The notes: generated from the sequence alone by a model not told the origin. Positions 11,401-22,340 are shown, numbered from the stretch's first letter. The stretch: 64,000 bases of DNA from Rachicladosporium sp. CCFEE 5018 (GCA_002077045.2 KZ111157.1:480383-544382); one strand, 5' to 3'. Numbers and translations: made by a program.

Positions 11401-11656
11401 GTCTAGTCCTAATAAACTTCCTCAGCCTCGCTACAAACGGCGACGGCGCGGCTGCTGTCCCTCGCGAGAAAGCCGTCAAATGGCAGCGGAAACCGGAGTC
11501 TATGAGGAGTTGTTCGCGGTGGTCCGGTTTGGCAAATTTGAGCAGGAAGATCCGCGAAGAGAGGTCGTAGATGTTTGAGAGGCGGAGGGTTGTGAGGGTT
11601 GCGGAGAGTTCGTGGGCGATGATCTTGATGTCGAGGGAGGAGAAGCGTTGTTTCAT
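8402..11656 (-). CDS. RQC2: ribosome quality control complex subunit 2 (Rqc2/Tae2, NEMF family)
   Basis: Intronless, 1084 residues from the ATG at 11656. The frame stays open 36 codons upstream, but the family start (MKQRFSSLDIKIIAHEL) is at this ATG. NFACT-N occupies roughly residues 1-200, with the conserved Asp-Arg pair (D96-R97) that the family uses for tRNA binding. Coiled-coil segments lie near 325-375 and 500-545. The NFACT-R domain starts at about 546 (FWFEKFIYFIS, DNYLVLAGKDAQQNE, YVHADLHGAAS). A long acidic, GAT-repeat-encoded low-complexity region follows, then a basic segment, then the C-terminal NFACT-C domain (DEIIDIIPVCAPW) and a Gly/Lys tail. The protein binds stalled 60S subunits, recruits Ltn1 and adds CAT tails. 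Length matches the yeast protein. Confidence 0.95.
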   Translation of the reverse strand: MKQRFSSLDIKIIAHELSATLTTLRLSNIYDLSSRIFLLKFAKPDHREQLLIDSGFRCHLTAFSRGTAAAPSPFVARLRKFIRTRRVTSVRQVGTDRVIEIVFSEGLYRLFLEFYAGGNVILCDGELNILTLLRNVNEGEEHERYRQGLKYNLHLRQNFDGVPELTEERVRAGLQKAQERQVLEAKKPGKKRKGGDALRKALATTTEFPPVLLDHVLQDGGFGKDSSVDDVLGNEEALGRLMGCLREAGDVVRDIMSKDVAKGYILARRKEGVKEVEGEEEEEDARKGLMYEDFHPFRPKQLAEDPGMVVLEYEGFNKAVDEFFSSIEGQRLESKLQEREDTARKKIEAARQEQDKRIDGLQQVQELNVRKAQAIQANVPRVEEAVNAVNGLIAQGMDWVDIGHLIESEQSRQNAVALTIKLPLKLHENTITLLLSENHDAEFSDDDMADKTDSEASDSDDEAPAAPTLAAVSSADKRLTIDIDLALSPWANARQYHDQRRTAAQKQERTALASSKALKNTEQRVMADLKKGLKQEKDVLRPVRKQFWFEKFIYFISSDNYLVLAGKDAQQNEILYRRYLKKGDAYVHADLHGAASVIIKNNPATPDAPIPPSTLSQAGSMAVCTSSAWDSKAAMSAWWVNWDQVSKTAPTGEYLATGGFMVRGKKNFLPPSQLLLGFAVMFCISEESKARHVKHRLGNGAGPAADVVKEDGAADVAGADDGEAAHKTDDEDDEFPDAVLDDSKNDHTEADDDDDFNDVRQAGSGDDDDDRIEARSNPLQNGHHTDAANDDDVSGSEDDGEDEHDPPGTAGLQGQDDKAEDEPTDIEAAQTGGQKRQSKKDQPVPTSQSNKPAQQKRGKRAKAKKQAAKYANQDEEDRALAMQLLGSKAADEKSTAEAAEAAQKESLEEARARRRAQHEKAQKQGLEAEEIRRLNLDEGVEALDEDEALQLTSLDSYVGAPLPGDEIIDIIPVCAPWAALAKHKYKVKMQPGQTKKGKAVREMLGAWVKASKDKRALDDKSEDKEKIWPREAELLQGLKETEVVGVVPVKMVRVVLSHAEKGKGGAAARGGKGGGRGGKGSKKK

Positions 11657-12114
11657 TTTGGCGGTGGGGGGTGGGGGGTTGGAGAAGTGGGCTGGCTGAT
11701 TGGGGGTGCACGGGAAGGAGAGGGAGAGTGAGGCGGGTGGGGTGTGCAGGTGGGTTTTATTCACACATGGAGGGGAACTTTTTGGTGCGAGGAGGCAGTC
11801 ACGTCATGATTTGGCACAGAGTGGAAGTCTGACTCGCGGGAAGCGATATAAAGTGATATCAAGTTATGAGCTTTTGCAGCGTGTGTTGAATGAGTCGATT
11901 CTGCTCCCTGTAGTCTTACACCCCTTCTGCCACGCCCGTTCCTCGCTATGCACATCGAATCACAAGTGGAGATCTCCCTTTACTGTAGAGCCCCATTGAC
12001 GCGGTTCCGTCAATGCCCAGCCCCACGACCGTCTTATCGTACATCCCAGCCCTCAGCCATTGCGCAAAGGTCAAGGAACCAGTGCTCAAGTGAAGTCTCC
12101 CAAGGAATCATCCA
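11657..12114. other. intergenic region between Rqc2 and Jhd1 genes
   Basis: About 460 bp holding the Rqc2 promoter/leader and the Jhd1 3' flank, both genes on the minus strand. No gene is supported. Confidence 0.45.
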
Positions 12115-15100
12115 TTATGACCGCGCGTCATCATCCCGCAAAGCTCGCCTCAGTTCCTCATCATCCTCCTCAAGCGGCTGGCTGGCACCTCTGCTCAGCC
12201 ACTGCTTGGGACTGACGTGGAACATCGAGTAGAGCGAAGCGCGAGACTCTCGGCGAGGTGTCGCGCGGCTCAATTCGGGGGATTCGAACGGGAGCGGTGG
12301 CTGGTAGAACGGGATCGTACTGAAGCTGAAGCGCCGGTCTTCGTCAAGGACGGTTTGGGTAGTTGCCGGTCGCTCGCTCTCGGTGGTCGGGATGGCTGCG
12401 AACTCGTGCTCGACATGCGCTGACATTGAGATGCCGCTGTCGACGCTACCGTCCGGCTTGGTCTCGTCGTTATTCGTGTCCGGGCTTGGCGCTTGGGAAT
12501 CTTGGGCTTGATCATCACGTTGCTGAAGGTTGAAGGCTTGGATGGCCGATAGACCAGCATCGTCACCTCCGTGCCCGTCCATATCGAGCACTTCGGTGGC
12601 GATCTGTTCCAATGACGGCAGGGCATACAACGCGGAGCGATCAGCATTGGTATAGTCGGGTGCGGTGTAGGGCGTGGAGAATGACTGGGGGATGGACTCG
12701 TCTTCTGGGTACATGCTGAACAGGCTCGGGTCGATCGGGGTTCCACTGGAGCGAGACATGCCATCGATCTCGTGCGGCGAGTGATGTGAATGGACGGATT
12801 GCTCATGGTCAGAGTGCACGGTATCCGGCTGCCAGAACTGACCAGGGACGTTGTGGTACACATCAGCGGGGGCCCTCGGGAGCGTAACTTCCTGCTTAGG
12901 CTCTGCTGGCTGCAACACAGGCTTCAGGATGCCTTGCATGCCAAGAGGCGGTGGATGCGGAGCAGATATCTCGTGGTCGAACTTCAGGCGCTTAACGGAC
13001 TCGCGTGGGCTGCTGCTTTCGGACTCGCGTTTCTTCGATCCGGATCCTCGTGGCACAGGATTCTCTGCAGCTTTGACGGGATCGACATTGCCAGTATCGT
13101 CGTGGATGCATCGCCGCTGGACTGCTGTCAGCATGTGCAGCCACTGACTTGGTTGAGATAATCTGGGACACTGACTTTGCTTTTTCTGCATTCGTAACAG
13201 GCTTTGCTGCGTCCACGCTTGCTCGAATCGCCGTACATCGATGCGTTGTTGAGAGCGATGGGCAGACCGGCGCTCAGATACGTATTCGCATCCGAGCCCG
13301 GGTTTGCCACGCGATCGGCGTAAGAGTTGGGAATGCCATTTGACTTGACTCCGTTCGGCGTCTTGAACTGATAATCGGCATTAGTCTCCTGATGATGAAT
13401 TCCGACGTTCGGCAGCATCTGCGCCTGCTGCACTGCACGATGCGGAGAAACAGTGATAGGGTCACCCACCTCCAATGCGACCTGACCATGGCCGACGAAT
13501 TGGTAATGTCCATCACCATTCGACAGAAAGGACTGTTCGTATGTCGTAGGCATCGGTGCCTGGACGACCAGATCCTTGTGCTTGCATCGAATGCGTCGTT
13601 TCCGGCAGGTATCGCACGCGACACGCTTCGGCCCTAAGACTGAAGTCTTCGGGGTGCTCACAAACTGGCCCGACAGAGCGCCCAGCATCATTGAAGATGC
13701 AGGCGCGTAAGTCTGCGCGGCCATTTGCGATGAAGGTTGATGAGGGGGAGGCGAGAGCGCCCGTGGCTGTGATGGCGACGATGATATGAATGATGATTTT
13801 GCAGGCGTGGCGTCGGCTCTTTTTGTCGAGGTGACGCTCAGATGTGTCGGATCGGGAAGTGCCGGGCCCGGTGACTTGGCGCGCTTATTTTGCATGCGCC
13901 GGCTTTGACGGTCTGGACCGGCGACTTTCCATGCGGCAATGGCCTCCTTGCGCTCCATCTCTTTCAATGCGCGCGCTGACATTTTCTTTGGTGCACCATC
14001 CTCCTTCGAATTCGGCAGAACTGCGTCGGGATGCGCCCATGCGGGCGGATCCTCATTCCCTCTCTTCCACGCCACCCACAAAGCGAAGGACCTCGCGATC
14101 TCCAAGGGCTCACCATAGCCTTTGGGGATCGATGCGTTCACTCGCTTCATCTTGTCCTGCGACACGCCCTCGATCCGTCCCATCGTCAGCATCACAGTCC
14201 GGAAGACAAAGTTAAGCAGCTCCGGCAGCCCATCGATCTCAGCCTGACTGTAGTAGCGAGCGTTTTGTGCTCCCTCCAGCAAATCACTCATGGCGAGATC
14301 ACCGTCAAAGTCTTCCCACAGGTGCCTTTCGCGTTGGAATCGCTTGCCCTCATAGAAGTCCTGGGAGACGGTCTGAGGTATCGGGTCGTCCTCCAGGTAG
14401 CGAATGGCAGTGTACCACATGATGCGCTGGAAGTGAGGATATCGAAACTTCTGAGGTGTCTCATTGTTCTTCTCGATATCGTGCACTCTGAATTGATTCT
14501 TGAACGACATACGGGTGAGAAAATTGCCTCCAATGACCAGACTCGTCTCAGGCGTCCAGACTGCATGGATCCAGCCAGATGGGATCAGCATGGTGTCGCC
14601 GGCGTTCAGATCGACGCGATAACACTCTCCTGTGATATGGGGCAGGAATGTATAGTTTTGCTGGGGATTCTCGTTCCACTCCTCATAGGCCTTGAGATGC
14701 TTGGCTTTCGGCGGTATGAACAAGAATGTCTTCTTGCCTCGCAAAATATGATAGTACACACTGCTGCCGCCGAAATCGATGTGGAAGTCGGTGTAGCTGT
14801 CTGCAATCGACATCAGACAGTAATATTGCACTTTTGGGAACTTACCCTTGTCCTTCTCCTCTTGCGGCCAGACTTCATCCTGTAGATCGATGTCTCGCAC
14901 CACCTTGGGTCGTCGAAGGAGGCGGCCGAGCTTGGTATGCGAGACCTCCAGACTAATGACGTTCCGGATCGCCTTGTCCTCACTCTCTTCCTCGTAGTAG
15001 TCAGTCCACTTCTGGAGATTCCACTTCGAGCCTCCGGAGTTCTGTGTCTTGACGTCGATAACATCGAGTGGAGTATCGGGACCAACCAGGTTGCAGACTT

Positions 15101-17072
15101 GGCGAATTGTGAGATTCTCTGGCATGATCATGTCCAGCTTATCTTGTCCGTCGTCAGGCACCGTGTCGTACTCAAAGTCGTCCGCGCCCAGCATGTTGCA
15201 ATCGCCGTCGTCAGAGACAGCTTTGTCTTCATCTTGCTTCGCCCGGTCACGTAGTTCCCATGGCCGTGGATTCCACTCGGCAGGTATGCAGATCGGCTCC
15301 GTGAACGCATCGCTCCGTTCCATGAGATCCCTTGTGATCAGCTCCGGTCGCATGCGGGGGAACGTCTCTGGGTCGAACTTGAAGGTGCCGTCCTTGATCG
15401 GCTGGATGTAGTGGTGTTCGTTACTGTCTTCACTTGTCTTCAAGCTGCCCTTCTCTAGCGCTGCATAATCTACACTTGTATGTGCGCGAGTGCTTTTTCG
15501 AACGTAGGTAGTCTTGCCATGCTCGGCTTCACAGTCAGTGCAGAAGAACTTGTCCACGTCCCGGACCTCGTGAGCCTTTTTAAACCCCGCGCAATCGACG
15601 TGGTACCAGTTCTTACAGCCATTGCAGGAGATCCAGTTATCCAGCTCCGCTGCTAGACCAGCTGTCTCCCGTGAGCTGTTACAACTAGCACATATAGTCT
15701 CCGGCTTCTGCTTAGCAGACTTGCGTGCCGGCTTCTTGAACGCCATTTCGCGAATGAGCATAGACACCTCAGGCGGTACAGACTGTGCGCGAGATGATGT
15801 CGGAGTGTCTTCTCGCACATCAGATGCCGACGGTGTCATTGATGCACTCAAGCTACTTCGCCTGTGACGGGTATGTTGCATCTCATCGGCAGCCTCGGCA
15901 AACACACTTCGTCCGTTGGTACCGACAGCTTTGCTGGCAGCCTTCATGGCTCGCTTTGACACCCTTTCGACCTTCGGCTTAGCAGCATTGGCTCTCGGCT
16001 TGCCCTTGGGCCAGCCGCGACGCTTCTGTGACGATGCGGTGATGGGCGCGTCCGAGCTGGCAGAGCGTGACGCAAAATCCTCGGGTGGAGTCTGCATCTG
16101 TGTTTGTGGGACTTTCCAGACAATCTCGGCAGGTCGTGGCTGCTTGCGTGGCGGCTCAGGCGCATGTCCATATCTAGCTCTCGGACTTGGCCCATTGCTG
16201 GTCTGCTGTGGCGATGGCAGACTGTGATGATAGGATGTCCAGGACTGGGACGGATGTGCGAAGAACGGTGTTAGGAGTGCAGCAGAGGTATGTATTGACT
16301 CAGCGGGGCGTTGGGTGTGCGCGCCTTGCGGAAAGCTGTTTGCATGAGGTCGCGATGGAGCTGGTGCATTTTGTGTGAGCACTGACGATTGCGCCGCTGC
16401 AGGCCAGCCTCCAGTCTTGAAGTTCAAGAGCAATGCAGCCTCCTCGACACGACTCTGGTAAGATGCAGCGCCGTACTGCGACTCATAGCTTGTCGCAGGT
16501 CGAGAAGCGTACTGTCCCACCTGCAGAGAAGGGAGAAGCTCGGACCTCGAGCGCTTGTGGGGCGGCTCACTCTCCTGTGTTTGGCGAGCTGGGTGCGCAT
16601 GACTGTGTCTATTGAGGTGTGACGGTCTTGCAGCTGGGACAGCAAAGTCCGGGCTCACCGCCAGTGCTGCCTCGGCTAGGGTGTCAATGCTAGAGACGAC
16701 CCTGTTATGGCGTCTCTTGGGCACCTGAGCGTGCTCCGACGAGTCTGCATGGTATGATCGCTCATACTGCGACTGCGGCGGCGGCTGTGGCCGGACAGTG
16801 AACCCGAGGTCGTGGTTCAGTGCTGGGTAGTTGAAGGAGGGTTCGAGTGCCTGAGGCTTGAACGGGCCGGGCGACAGCGGCTCGACATAGGCGCGCGGTG
16901 GTGTGGGAGAGCGCCTTGGTTTCGAGTAGCCGTCCGGTCGCTTGAAGTAGCGGTTGTAGGGCTGGGTGAACATGACGGGCATGTGCCCGCGGGCAGCTCG
17001 GGGGTGTGAACTGCGAACCCCAGTCTGCTGTTGTTGAGGTACCTCAATGCTGTGAGTACCCGACCAAATCAT
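12115..17072 (-). CDS. JHD1: JmjC/PHD histone demethylase (Jhd1/KDM2 type) with two C-terminal zinc-cluster motifs
   Basis: Two exons, 17072-13176 and 13116-12115, with a 59-nt intron (donor GTCAGT, acceptor GTCCAG), give about 1632 residues. In order: a disordered N-terminus, an AT-hook-like RRGWPKGKPR (351-360), a PHD finger (about 461-514, CASC...CNGC...HVDC...CTDC) and a JmjC domain (about 740-860). The JmjC domain has the Fe(II) ligands H764, D766 and H836. Next come CDTCRKRRIRCKH (about 1153-1165) and a second cluster, CYECRKSK plus RRCIHD, which is assembled only after splicing. The family removes methyl groups from H3K36, using 2-oxoglutarate and iron, in the nucleus. The start could instead be the ATGs at 16982 or 16973. 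The acceptor was chosen because it alone restores both frame and zinc cluster. Confidence 0.92.
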
Positions 17073-17567
17073 GCATGTGCGTTGTTCTCATGGCCGTGAG
17101 AGGTACTGCAGTGTCGAGGGAGTCGTTGTGTGAGCGGTGTTCGCGGGTTGGGAGGAATGAATGGCGGTGGGGGCTGGCCAGCGCTTGTCGCAGGGCACCC
17201 CGCTTAGTGGAGTCAGGGCATACTGCACTGAGTGAAAGGCCTTTGTCCCTTTGCCTGCATGAAAGTAATCTCGCTGTAGCATTGACCGCTTATAGCTTAC
17301 AGTCCAGCTCTATGAGGCTCCGCAGTGAATGTACTGCTGCGAATGCCCAGCCGTTGGTGTGGAATGTAGCTCCTCGAGTGGGTGCCTGTTTCAGGCAGGA
17401 AGGCATCACTTTCACTTCTCCGCACTTTCCCATCCTGACTAAGGGCAAGTTGTGATCGATACGCTTGGACCGGCTCCCGGCAGCGATATCGAATACAATC
17501 ATCCGATTTACGCACTAGCTACTCCAACATCCCCAATTACACACCCAGCAATACCCGTAGCCAAGCT
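17073..17567. promoter_or_regulatory. divergent promoter region of Jhd1 and SF3b14
   Basis: A 495-bp region separates two head-to-head genes. It must contain both promoters. No element was identified with certainty, and the small frames inside have no coding support. Confidence 0.4.
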
Positions 17568-18044
17568 ATGAACCGCAGTCAAAAGCTTGCCCCCGAGGTC
17601 AACCGGTAGGGCATCTCCAGCAGCATCCCCCTCGCACGCGACACACGCTGACATATCCCAGCGCACTCTTCGTAAAGAACCTCAGCTTCGCCGTAACCCC
17701 AGACGAGCTCTTCGACCTCTTCGGCAAGTTCGGACCCATCCGGTAACATCCCTCCCGCCACCTTGCATCCAACTCACTCTTCCCCACTAACCCAATCCCC
17801 TCCCAGCCAAATCCGCCAAGGCATAGCCAACAACACCAAAGGCACCGCCTTCGTCGTCTTCGAAGATGTCATGGATGCCAAAGCCGCGTGCGATAAGCTG
17901 AACGGCTTCAACTTCCAGTCGCGCTACCTCGTAGTGCTGTACCATCAACCTGAGAAAATGGCCAAGGCCGCTTCACATGCACAGGACCTCGCGGAGAGGG
18001 AGGAGAAGTTAGAAAAGCTGAAGCGGGAGCATGGGGTGGAGTAG
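17568..18044 (+). CDS. splicing factor SF3b14/p14 (SF3B6), branch-site RRM protein
   Basis: Three exons (17568-17605, 17662-17742, 17807-18044) with 56- and 64-nt introns give 118 residues, close to the family's about 125. The first exon encodes MNRSQKLAPEVNR. After splicing, RNP2 is ALFVKNLSF, followed by VTPDELFDLFGKFGPIR and then QIRQGIANNTKGTAFVVFED, which includes RNP1. The C-terminus is a charged helix (AEREEKLEKLKREHGVE). Both introns are phase 2, inside the Arg codons of VNR and PIR. The protein is the single-RRM subunit of the U2 snRNP SF3b complex that contacts the branch-point adenosine and SF3b155. It is present in most filamentous fungi but absent from budding yeast. Confidence 0.94.
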
Positions 18045-19403
18045 CGGGACGAGGGAGCCATGGTAGCGAGCGGTGAGAATGATGCGCCTACGATTGAGGG
18101 TCATCTGGATGGGGTGGAGGAGGCTGCTGTGGTTCCCGCTGCTTCGATGATCAAGAATGCTGCGAAGGAAGGACATACGATACAGGGTGCGGAAGGTCAC
18201 GCGATCAAAGCGTCCTGGCGGCGTTTGATACTGGGCAAAGTCCAAGCTCTCGCTAAGAGACGCTGAAGTAACGAGGTTGCTAGGTATTGATGAAGGACAA
18301 ATCCTTCCCGATTCTCTGCGCAGTGCCTGTAGGGAGACATGTCACTGACAGTCAGCAATCTCTCAGCTAGGCTGCGGAATTCAGCGCGCAAAGCGCGTTT
18401 CTAACTACACCGGTGAAAGCATAGCACAACCTGCGTCAAATACTCTAGGTGCTGCACATCCGAGCACGAGTACCTGCATTGCAATCGACGAACGCCCTCG
18501 ATGCGAACGCACGGCTCATCCACGTGGCAGCAACAAGGTTTGCCTGCCGTGCTTGGCATCTCACTGGAAACCGACCTCATCCGTATCTCATCATGCTTGC
18601 ATCTCAGCACACCTTATCTAAACATCGTCTACCTTCTGCTGCAGGGCCGGAAAGTCTCTGCGTCAACGCTGAGTATGCGAACGATTGCGCAGCCCTCGCC
18701 CCACTTGTCTCAGACGTGCGATTGCGCGTTTGCATATGCTGTCTCCGGTATAGTTACGGCCTGACCACGCTGTTGGATGCGCAATGAAGGCTTCGCGTTG
18801 CGATCAGAAGTATTCGCAACTTCACCCTACCCAGAGCGCATTCCGCTATGACACAAGTGCTCTCTTTCGTCAGGGGATGTGACAACATGCGAGCCACCCA
18901 TCTCCCGGTAAGCGACAGGTTCGGTCCCTCGGCTGCCTCGAAAAGATTGCGGAGCCGGAAGTGTACTGTATCACTTCCTATCGCCAGCCGGATAGTCAAC
19001 GATAACGACCGTCGTGCAGACTAGCATCCCTCGGTAAATTATCACTGAGACGGAGAGCCCCGCAACAGATTCACACAGGGCTCGAAGTTAGCTCTCTCAA
19101 CACTAGCTGAGCGGACGGCTGGCCGCAACCACGCTGGAGAAAGTGACAAGTCCGTAGTGGCAAATGGTACCTTGCAGCTTGTCTATGATGGCGCGAAGCT
19201 GGAATCTCGCGAATGCCGAAGTATGGAGTCTGGTGGGACTCTTCGATGTAAGTGCAGGTATATCTACGTGCCTCTTGTTCCGTTGCTTTCCTTGCTACGT
19301 CCCCCATTCACGATACCCCGGATCTCTGTCACTATCCATCGCAGATCTCGCCACCCATCCACTCTCGACAGACTACCACAACCCCAGCTCAATCTCAGCA
19401 ACA
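18045..19403. other. 1.36-kb intergenic region
   Basis: Between the SF3b14 gene and the small secreted protein gene. Frames up to about 110 codons are present but lack domains or plausible starts. The last 100 bases are C/A/T-rich with a CTCAGCAACA-ATG leader, fitting a promoter and leader for the gene at 19404. No repeats or RNA genes seen. Confidence 0.45.
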
Positions 19404-19820
19404 ATGGTAGCCCTCAACGCACTCAAGCTCGCCACCATATTCACACTCGCCACCTCTGTCCTCGCATCTCCACACAGCGGCGACAAAGCATGGCGCAGTC
19501 ACTCAATCAAGTCCTTCGCAACAGGCACCGCGCCACACTCACACTACCCAACAGTCCATCCAACCAGCATATATCCCACCGGCACAGGCACAGCACCGCT
19601 CCCCACTAGCACTTGCGACGATGCGGCAGACTCGGACGATTTTCTCGCTAGACGGTATGAAGGTGTACGCCAGAGAAATGCCAAGAAGGCTCACTGGCGT
19701 GGCGGTAAGGGGCATTCGAAGCATTGGAGGCCGAGTGGGAGTGGTGCTGTAGCGTCGACTGGGTTCGCTTGGTCTACTGGTACTGGCAATGCCGAGCCGA
19801 CTGGTACAGGCTTCTGGTGA
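19404..19820 (+). CDS. small secreted protein, Gly/Thr/His-rich, unknown function
   Basis: A 138-codon ORF after a typical CA-rich fungal leader ending CTCAGCAACA-ATG. The N-terminus (MVALNALKLATIFTLATSVL, then AS) is a clear signal peptide with predicted cleavage near residue 21-22. The mature part has short PTGTGT/TGTGN-type repeats, a dibasic site in LARRYEG that could be cut by Kex2, a basic His/Trp/Gly-rich stretch (KAHWRGGKGHSKHW) and a single cysteine. It has no recognisable domain. Small size, secretion and lack of homology would put it on a list of candidate secreted effectors or cell-wall-associated peptides, but one cysteine makes a disulfide-stabilised effector unlikely. Function unknown. 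Confidence 0.65.
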   Translation: MVALNALKLATIFTLATSVLASPHSGDKAWRSHSIKSFATGTAPHSHYPTVHPTSIYPTGTGTAPLPTSTCDDAADSDDFLARRYEGVRQRNAKKAHWRGGKGHSKHWRPSGSGAVASTGFAWSTGTGNAEPTGTGFW

Positions 19821-20195
19821 GGATGACATGCTGACAGATGGACATGCTGACAGATGAACACGCAGCCGGCTGTTAGCATGCAGTTGTCATGAAGGCAATG
19901 GCGTGGATTTCATGGTCATCACGATGAGAGGCTTATCTGTCCATGAAAGGCGATAGACTATACATACATGTACGAAATAATGAGAGAACGCTCACTCGCT
20001 TCACCATACATCGTAGAGCTTTGATCGCGGCATCTTCTAGGTATCACTCTCGTTGCCACCTGCTCGACGACCATAGCCACGTGACACCGTGATTGTGCGC
20101 GCGACGCTAACCCGATCTTGATCGCTTCACACAAAACATCACTTACATCACCCCAACATGTCCAGCACCTGCCACCAACTCCATCTTGACCAACA
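19821..20195. other. intergenic region / Mad1 promoter
   Basis: A 375-bp spacer; its last part has the CACAAAACATCACTTACATCACC-type leader common in fungi. No gene is seen. Confidence 0.4.
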
Positions 20196-22340
20196 ATGAC
20201 CCACCACCAACCGACCTACGACTTCCTCTCCGGCGGCCCCTCCCCTCGCCGCCGCACCTCCCTCGCGCAGTCCAGACCCCCTCCACCCCACTCCTCAATC
20301 CCCGTCCGCACAGATCACAGCACAGAAACGCTTCGCACACAAGTCCGCACGCTGCAATATGAACTCGACGCTCTGAAACAGGAACGCGAACTCCACACTC
20401 TCGAATCACAATCTGAGATCCGCGACGTCCAAGCCAGGGCTGAAGCGGATTATAAACGCGCGCTTGACGCTGAGCGGGCACGGGATGTGGGTGTGAAGAG
20501 AGTTGAGGCGCTGGCGAGGGAGGTGCAGGATGTGAGGATTAAGGGGGAGAATGAGAGGGGGTTTTTGGAGAAGCGGATCCGTGGGCTTGGGGAGGAGGGG
20601 AGGGGGTTGAGGGAGGAGGTTGAGGAGCTGAGGGGAGAGGGGGAGGAGGGGAGAAGGGTGTTGGAAAGAAGGTGTGGGGATTTGGAGGAACGGCTTAGTA
20701 GGAGCAAGGGGGAGGTCGAGGAGGCTGAGAGGGAGAAAGGGCGATTGAGAGAAGGGCTGAGTGAGGCGCAGGAGAGGTTCAAGGAGCGGGAGCGGCGCGT
20801 TGGGCAGCTGGAGGAGGAGGTTCTGGGGTTGAAGAGCCGGGAGGGGGATCGCGAGTCGCTTGGTCTGGTGCGGAAAGAGTTAGGCGAGCAAGTGGAGTAT
20901 ATCCGTCGGCTGGAGGGTATGTTACGGGATCAGGGAAATGAGCTAAAGAGGCTTAAGGGCACGGCGAGGAGTGTTGAGGTGGTAGAGGAGGAGAAGAGGG
21001 GCTTGGAGGCTAAGGTCAGGATTATGGAGGATCTGAGGCGGGAATTGGCCGAGGCGCAGTTGCAGAGGTGTATACTTGAGGATGAGAAGAGAGGGTGGAG
21101 GAGCTATTTGCAGAACGAGGGTGCTAGCGAAGATGTTACGTTTGAGACCCCGGAGGAGATGGCGAAGGCGTTTATGCATGAGAGGTTGGAGAAGCTGGAG
21201 CTTGTGGACAGACTGGGTGCTGTGCAGCCGGAGCTCAGCGTGAGGGAGGAGAACATACGTGCGCTGCAGGATGATAAGGCGGCTTTGCAGAGCGAGGTGG
21301 AGGCGCTGAGGGCAACAGCTGCGAAAGCACCTACGACTGTCAGCGCGCCGGATGCGAAAGCACGAGCGCGTCTGGAGAGACAGAAGAACCTAGCGATCAA
21401 GGAGGTCGAGTACCTCCGCGCTCAGATGAAGACCTTTGAAGCTGAGGAGGCCGAGTTCAACGCTGCAGAGATAGACGAAGCGCATGCGAAACGCGTGCAA
21501 GAGCTCGAAGATCTGCTGCAACAGCACCGGTCTGAGCTGCAGACATTACACGCTGACCTCAGCGCTTCGGAGAGTCAAGCGCCTCCACCAACAGCAGTGT
21601 CGCCCAACAAACGTGCCCGTGAAGACGACGAAATCGACTCTTCACAGCTCGTCGGCGAGCTCCGCCGTAAGACGCGCGCCCTCCAAGACGAGCTCAGCAG
21701 CACCCAACACCGCGCCTCAATCCTCGAAGCCGATCTCCGCGCCTCTACCACCCAACTCTCAGCCCTCAAATCCGCCTCTTCGATCCGCACCCTCGAACTC
21801 CGCTCAAACCCCACAGCAGACTACGAGCGCATCAAACTCTCCACCCTCCACACCCTACGCTCAGAAAACACCGCCTTGCTAGCCCAGCTCGAAGGCCATC
21901 CCCACTCAGCGAAAGTCGTCCCGATCTCCACGCTCGAAGCCACGCGCCTGCAGCTTACCGAACTGCAGGACACGATCAAAGGTATGGAGAAAAGATCCCT
22001 CCGCCTCAAACAAATTTTCAGCTCCAAATCGCTCGAGTTCCGCGAAGCCGTCGCTTCAATCTTAGGCTGGAAACTGGATTTCCAACCCAACGGGCGGGTC
22101 AAATGTACGTCGACCTTGTACCCTACTCATGTAGGTGCTGAGGGCGAGGAGGTCGAGAATTCTATTACATTTGATGGCGAGCAGGGGACTATGAAAGTCT
22201 CTGGCGGGCCTAAGAGTGTGTTTGCGGGGGAGATCAGGGAGAGCGTTGAGTTTTGGGTTGAGGGGAGGCGGGAGGTGCCGGGGTTGTTGGCGGCGTTGAC
22301 GTTGGAGTTTTATGAACGGCAGACGGGGCATAAGGTTTGA
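20196..22340 (+). CDS. MAD1: spindle assembly checkpoint protein Mad1
   Basis: Intronless, 714 residues. After a Pro/Arg-rich N-terminus, residues from about 45 to 620 are nearly continuous coiled coil, including a long Glu/Arg/Gly-rich stretch encoded by GAG/AGG-rich DNA. The C-terminal part carries the family hallmarks: an NPTADYERIKLSTLHTLRSE helix, then EKRSLRLKQIF, whose RLK triplet is the Bub1-contact motif, then SSKSLEFREAVASILGWKLD and a globular C-terminal domain ending in FYERQTGHKV. Mad1 anchors Mad2 at unattached kinetochores and nuclear pores and catalyses its conversion for the checkpoint. Length agrees with fungal Mad1. It is convergent with the Num1/ApsA gene, with about 270 bp between the stops. 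Confidence 0.93.
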   Translation: MTHHQPTYDFLSGGPSPRRRTSLAQSRPPPPHSSIPVRTDHSTETLRTQVRTLQYELDALKQERELHTLESQSEIRDVQARAEADYKRALDAERARDVGVKRVEALAREVQDVRIKGENERGFLEKRIRGLGEEGRGLREEVEELRGEGEEGRRVLERRCGDLEERLSRSKGEVEEAEREKGRLREGLSEAQERFKERERRVGQLEEEVLGLKSREGDRESLGLVRKELGEQVEYIRRLEGMLRDQGNELKRLKGTARSVEVVEEEKRGLEAKVRIMEDLRRELAEAQLQRCILEDEKRGWRSYLQNEGASEDVTFETPEEMAKAFMHERLEKLELVDRLGAVQPELSVREENIRALQDDKAALQSEVEALRATAAKAPTTVSAPDAKARARLERQKNLAIKEVEYLRAQMKTFEAEEAEFNAAEIDEAHAKRVQELEDLLQQHRSELQTLHADLSASESQAPPPTAVSPNKRAREDDEIDSSQLVGELRRKTRALQDELSSTQHRASILEADLRASTTQLSALKSASSIRTLELRSNPTADYERIKLSTLHTLRSENTALLAQLEGHPHSAKVVPISTLEATRLQLTELQDTIKGMEKRSLRLKQIFSSKSLEFREAVASILGWKLDFQPNGRVKCTSTLYPTHVGAEGEEVENSITFDGEQGTMKVSGGPKSVFAGEIRESVEFWVEGRREVPGLLAALTLEFYERQTGHKV

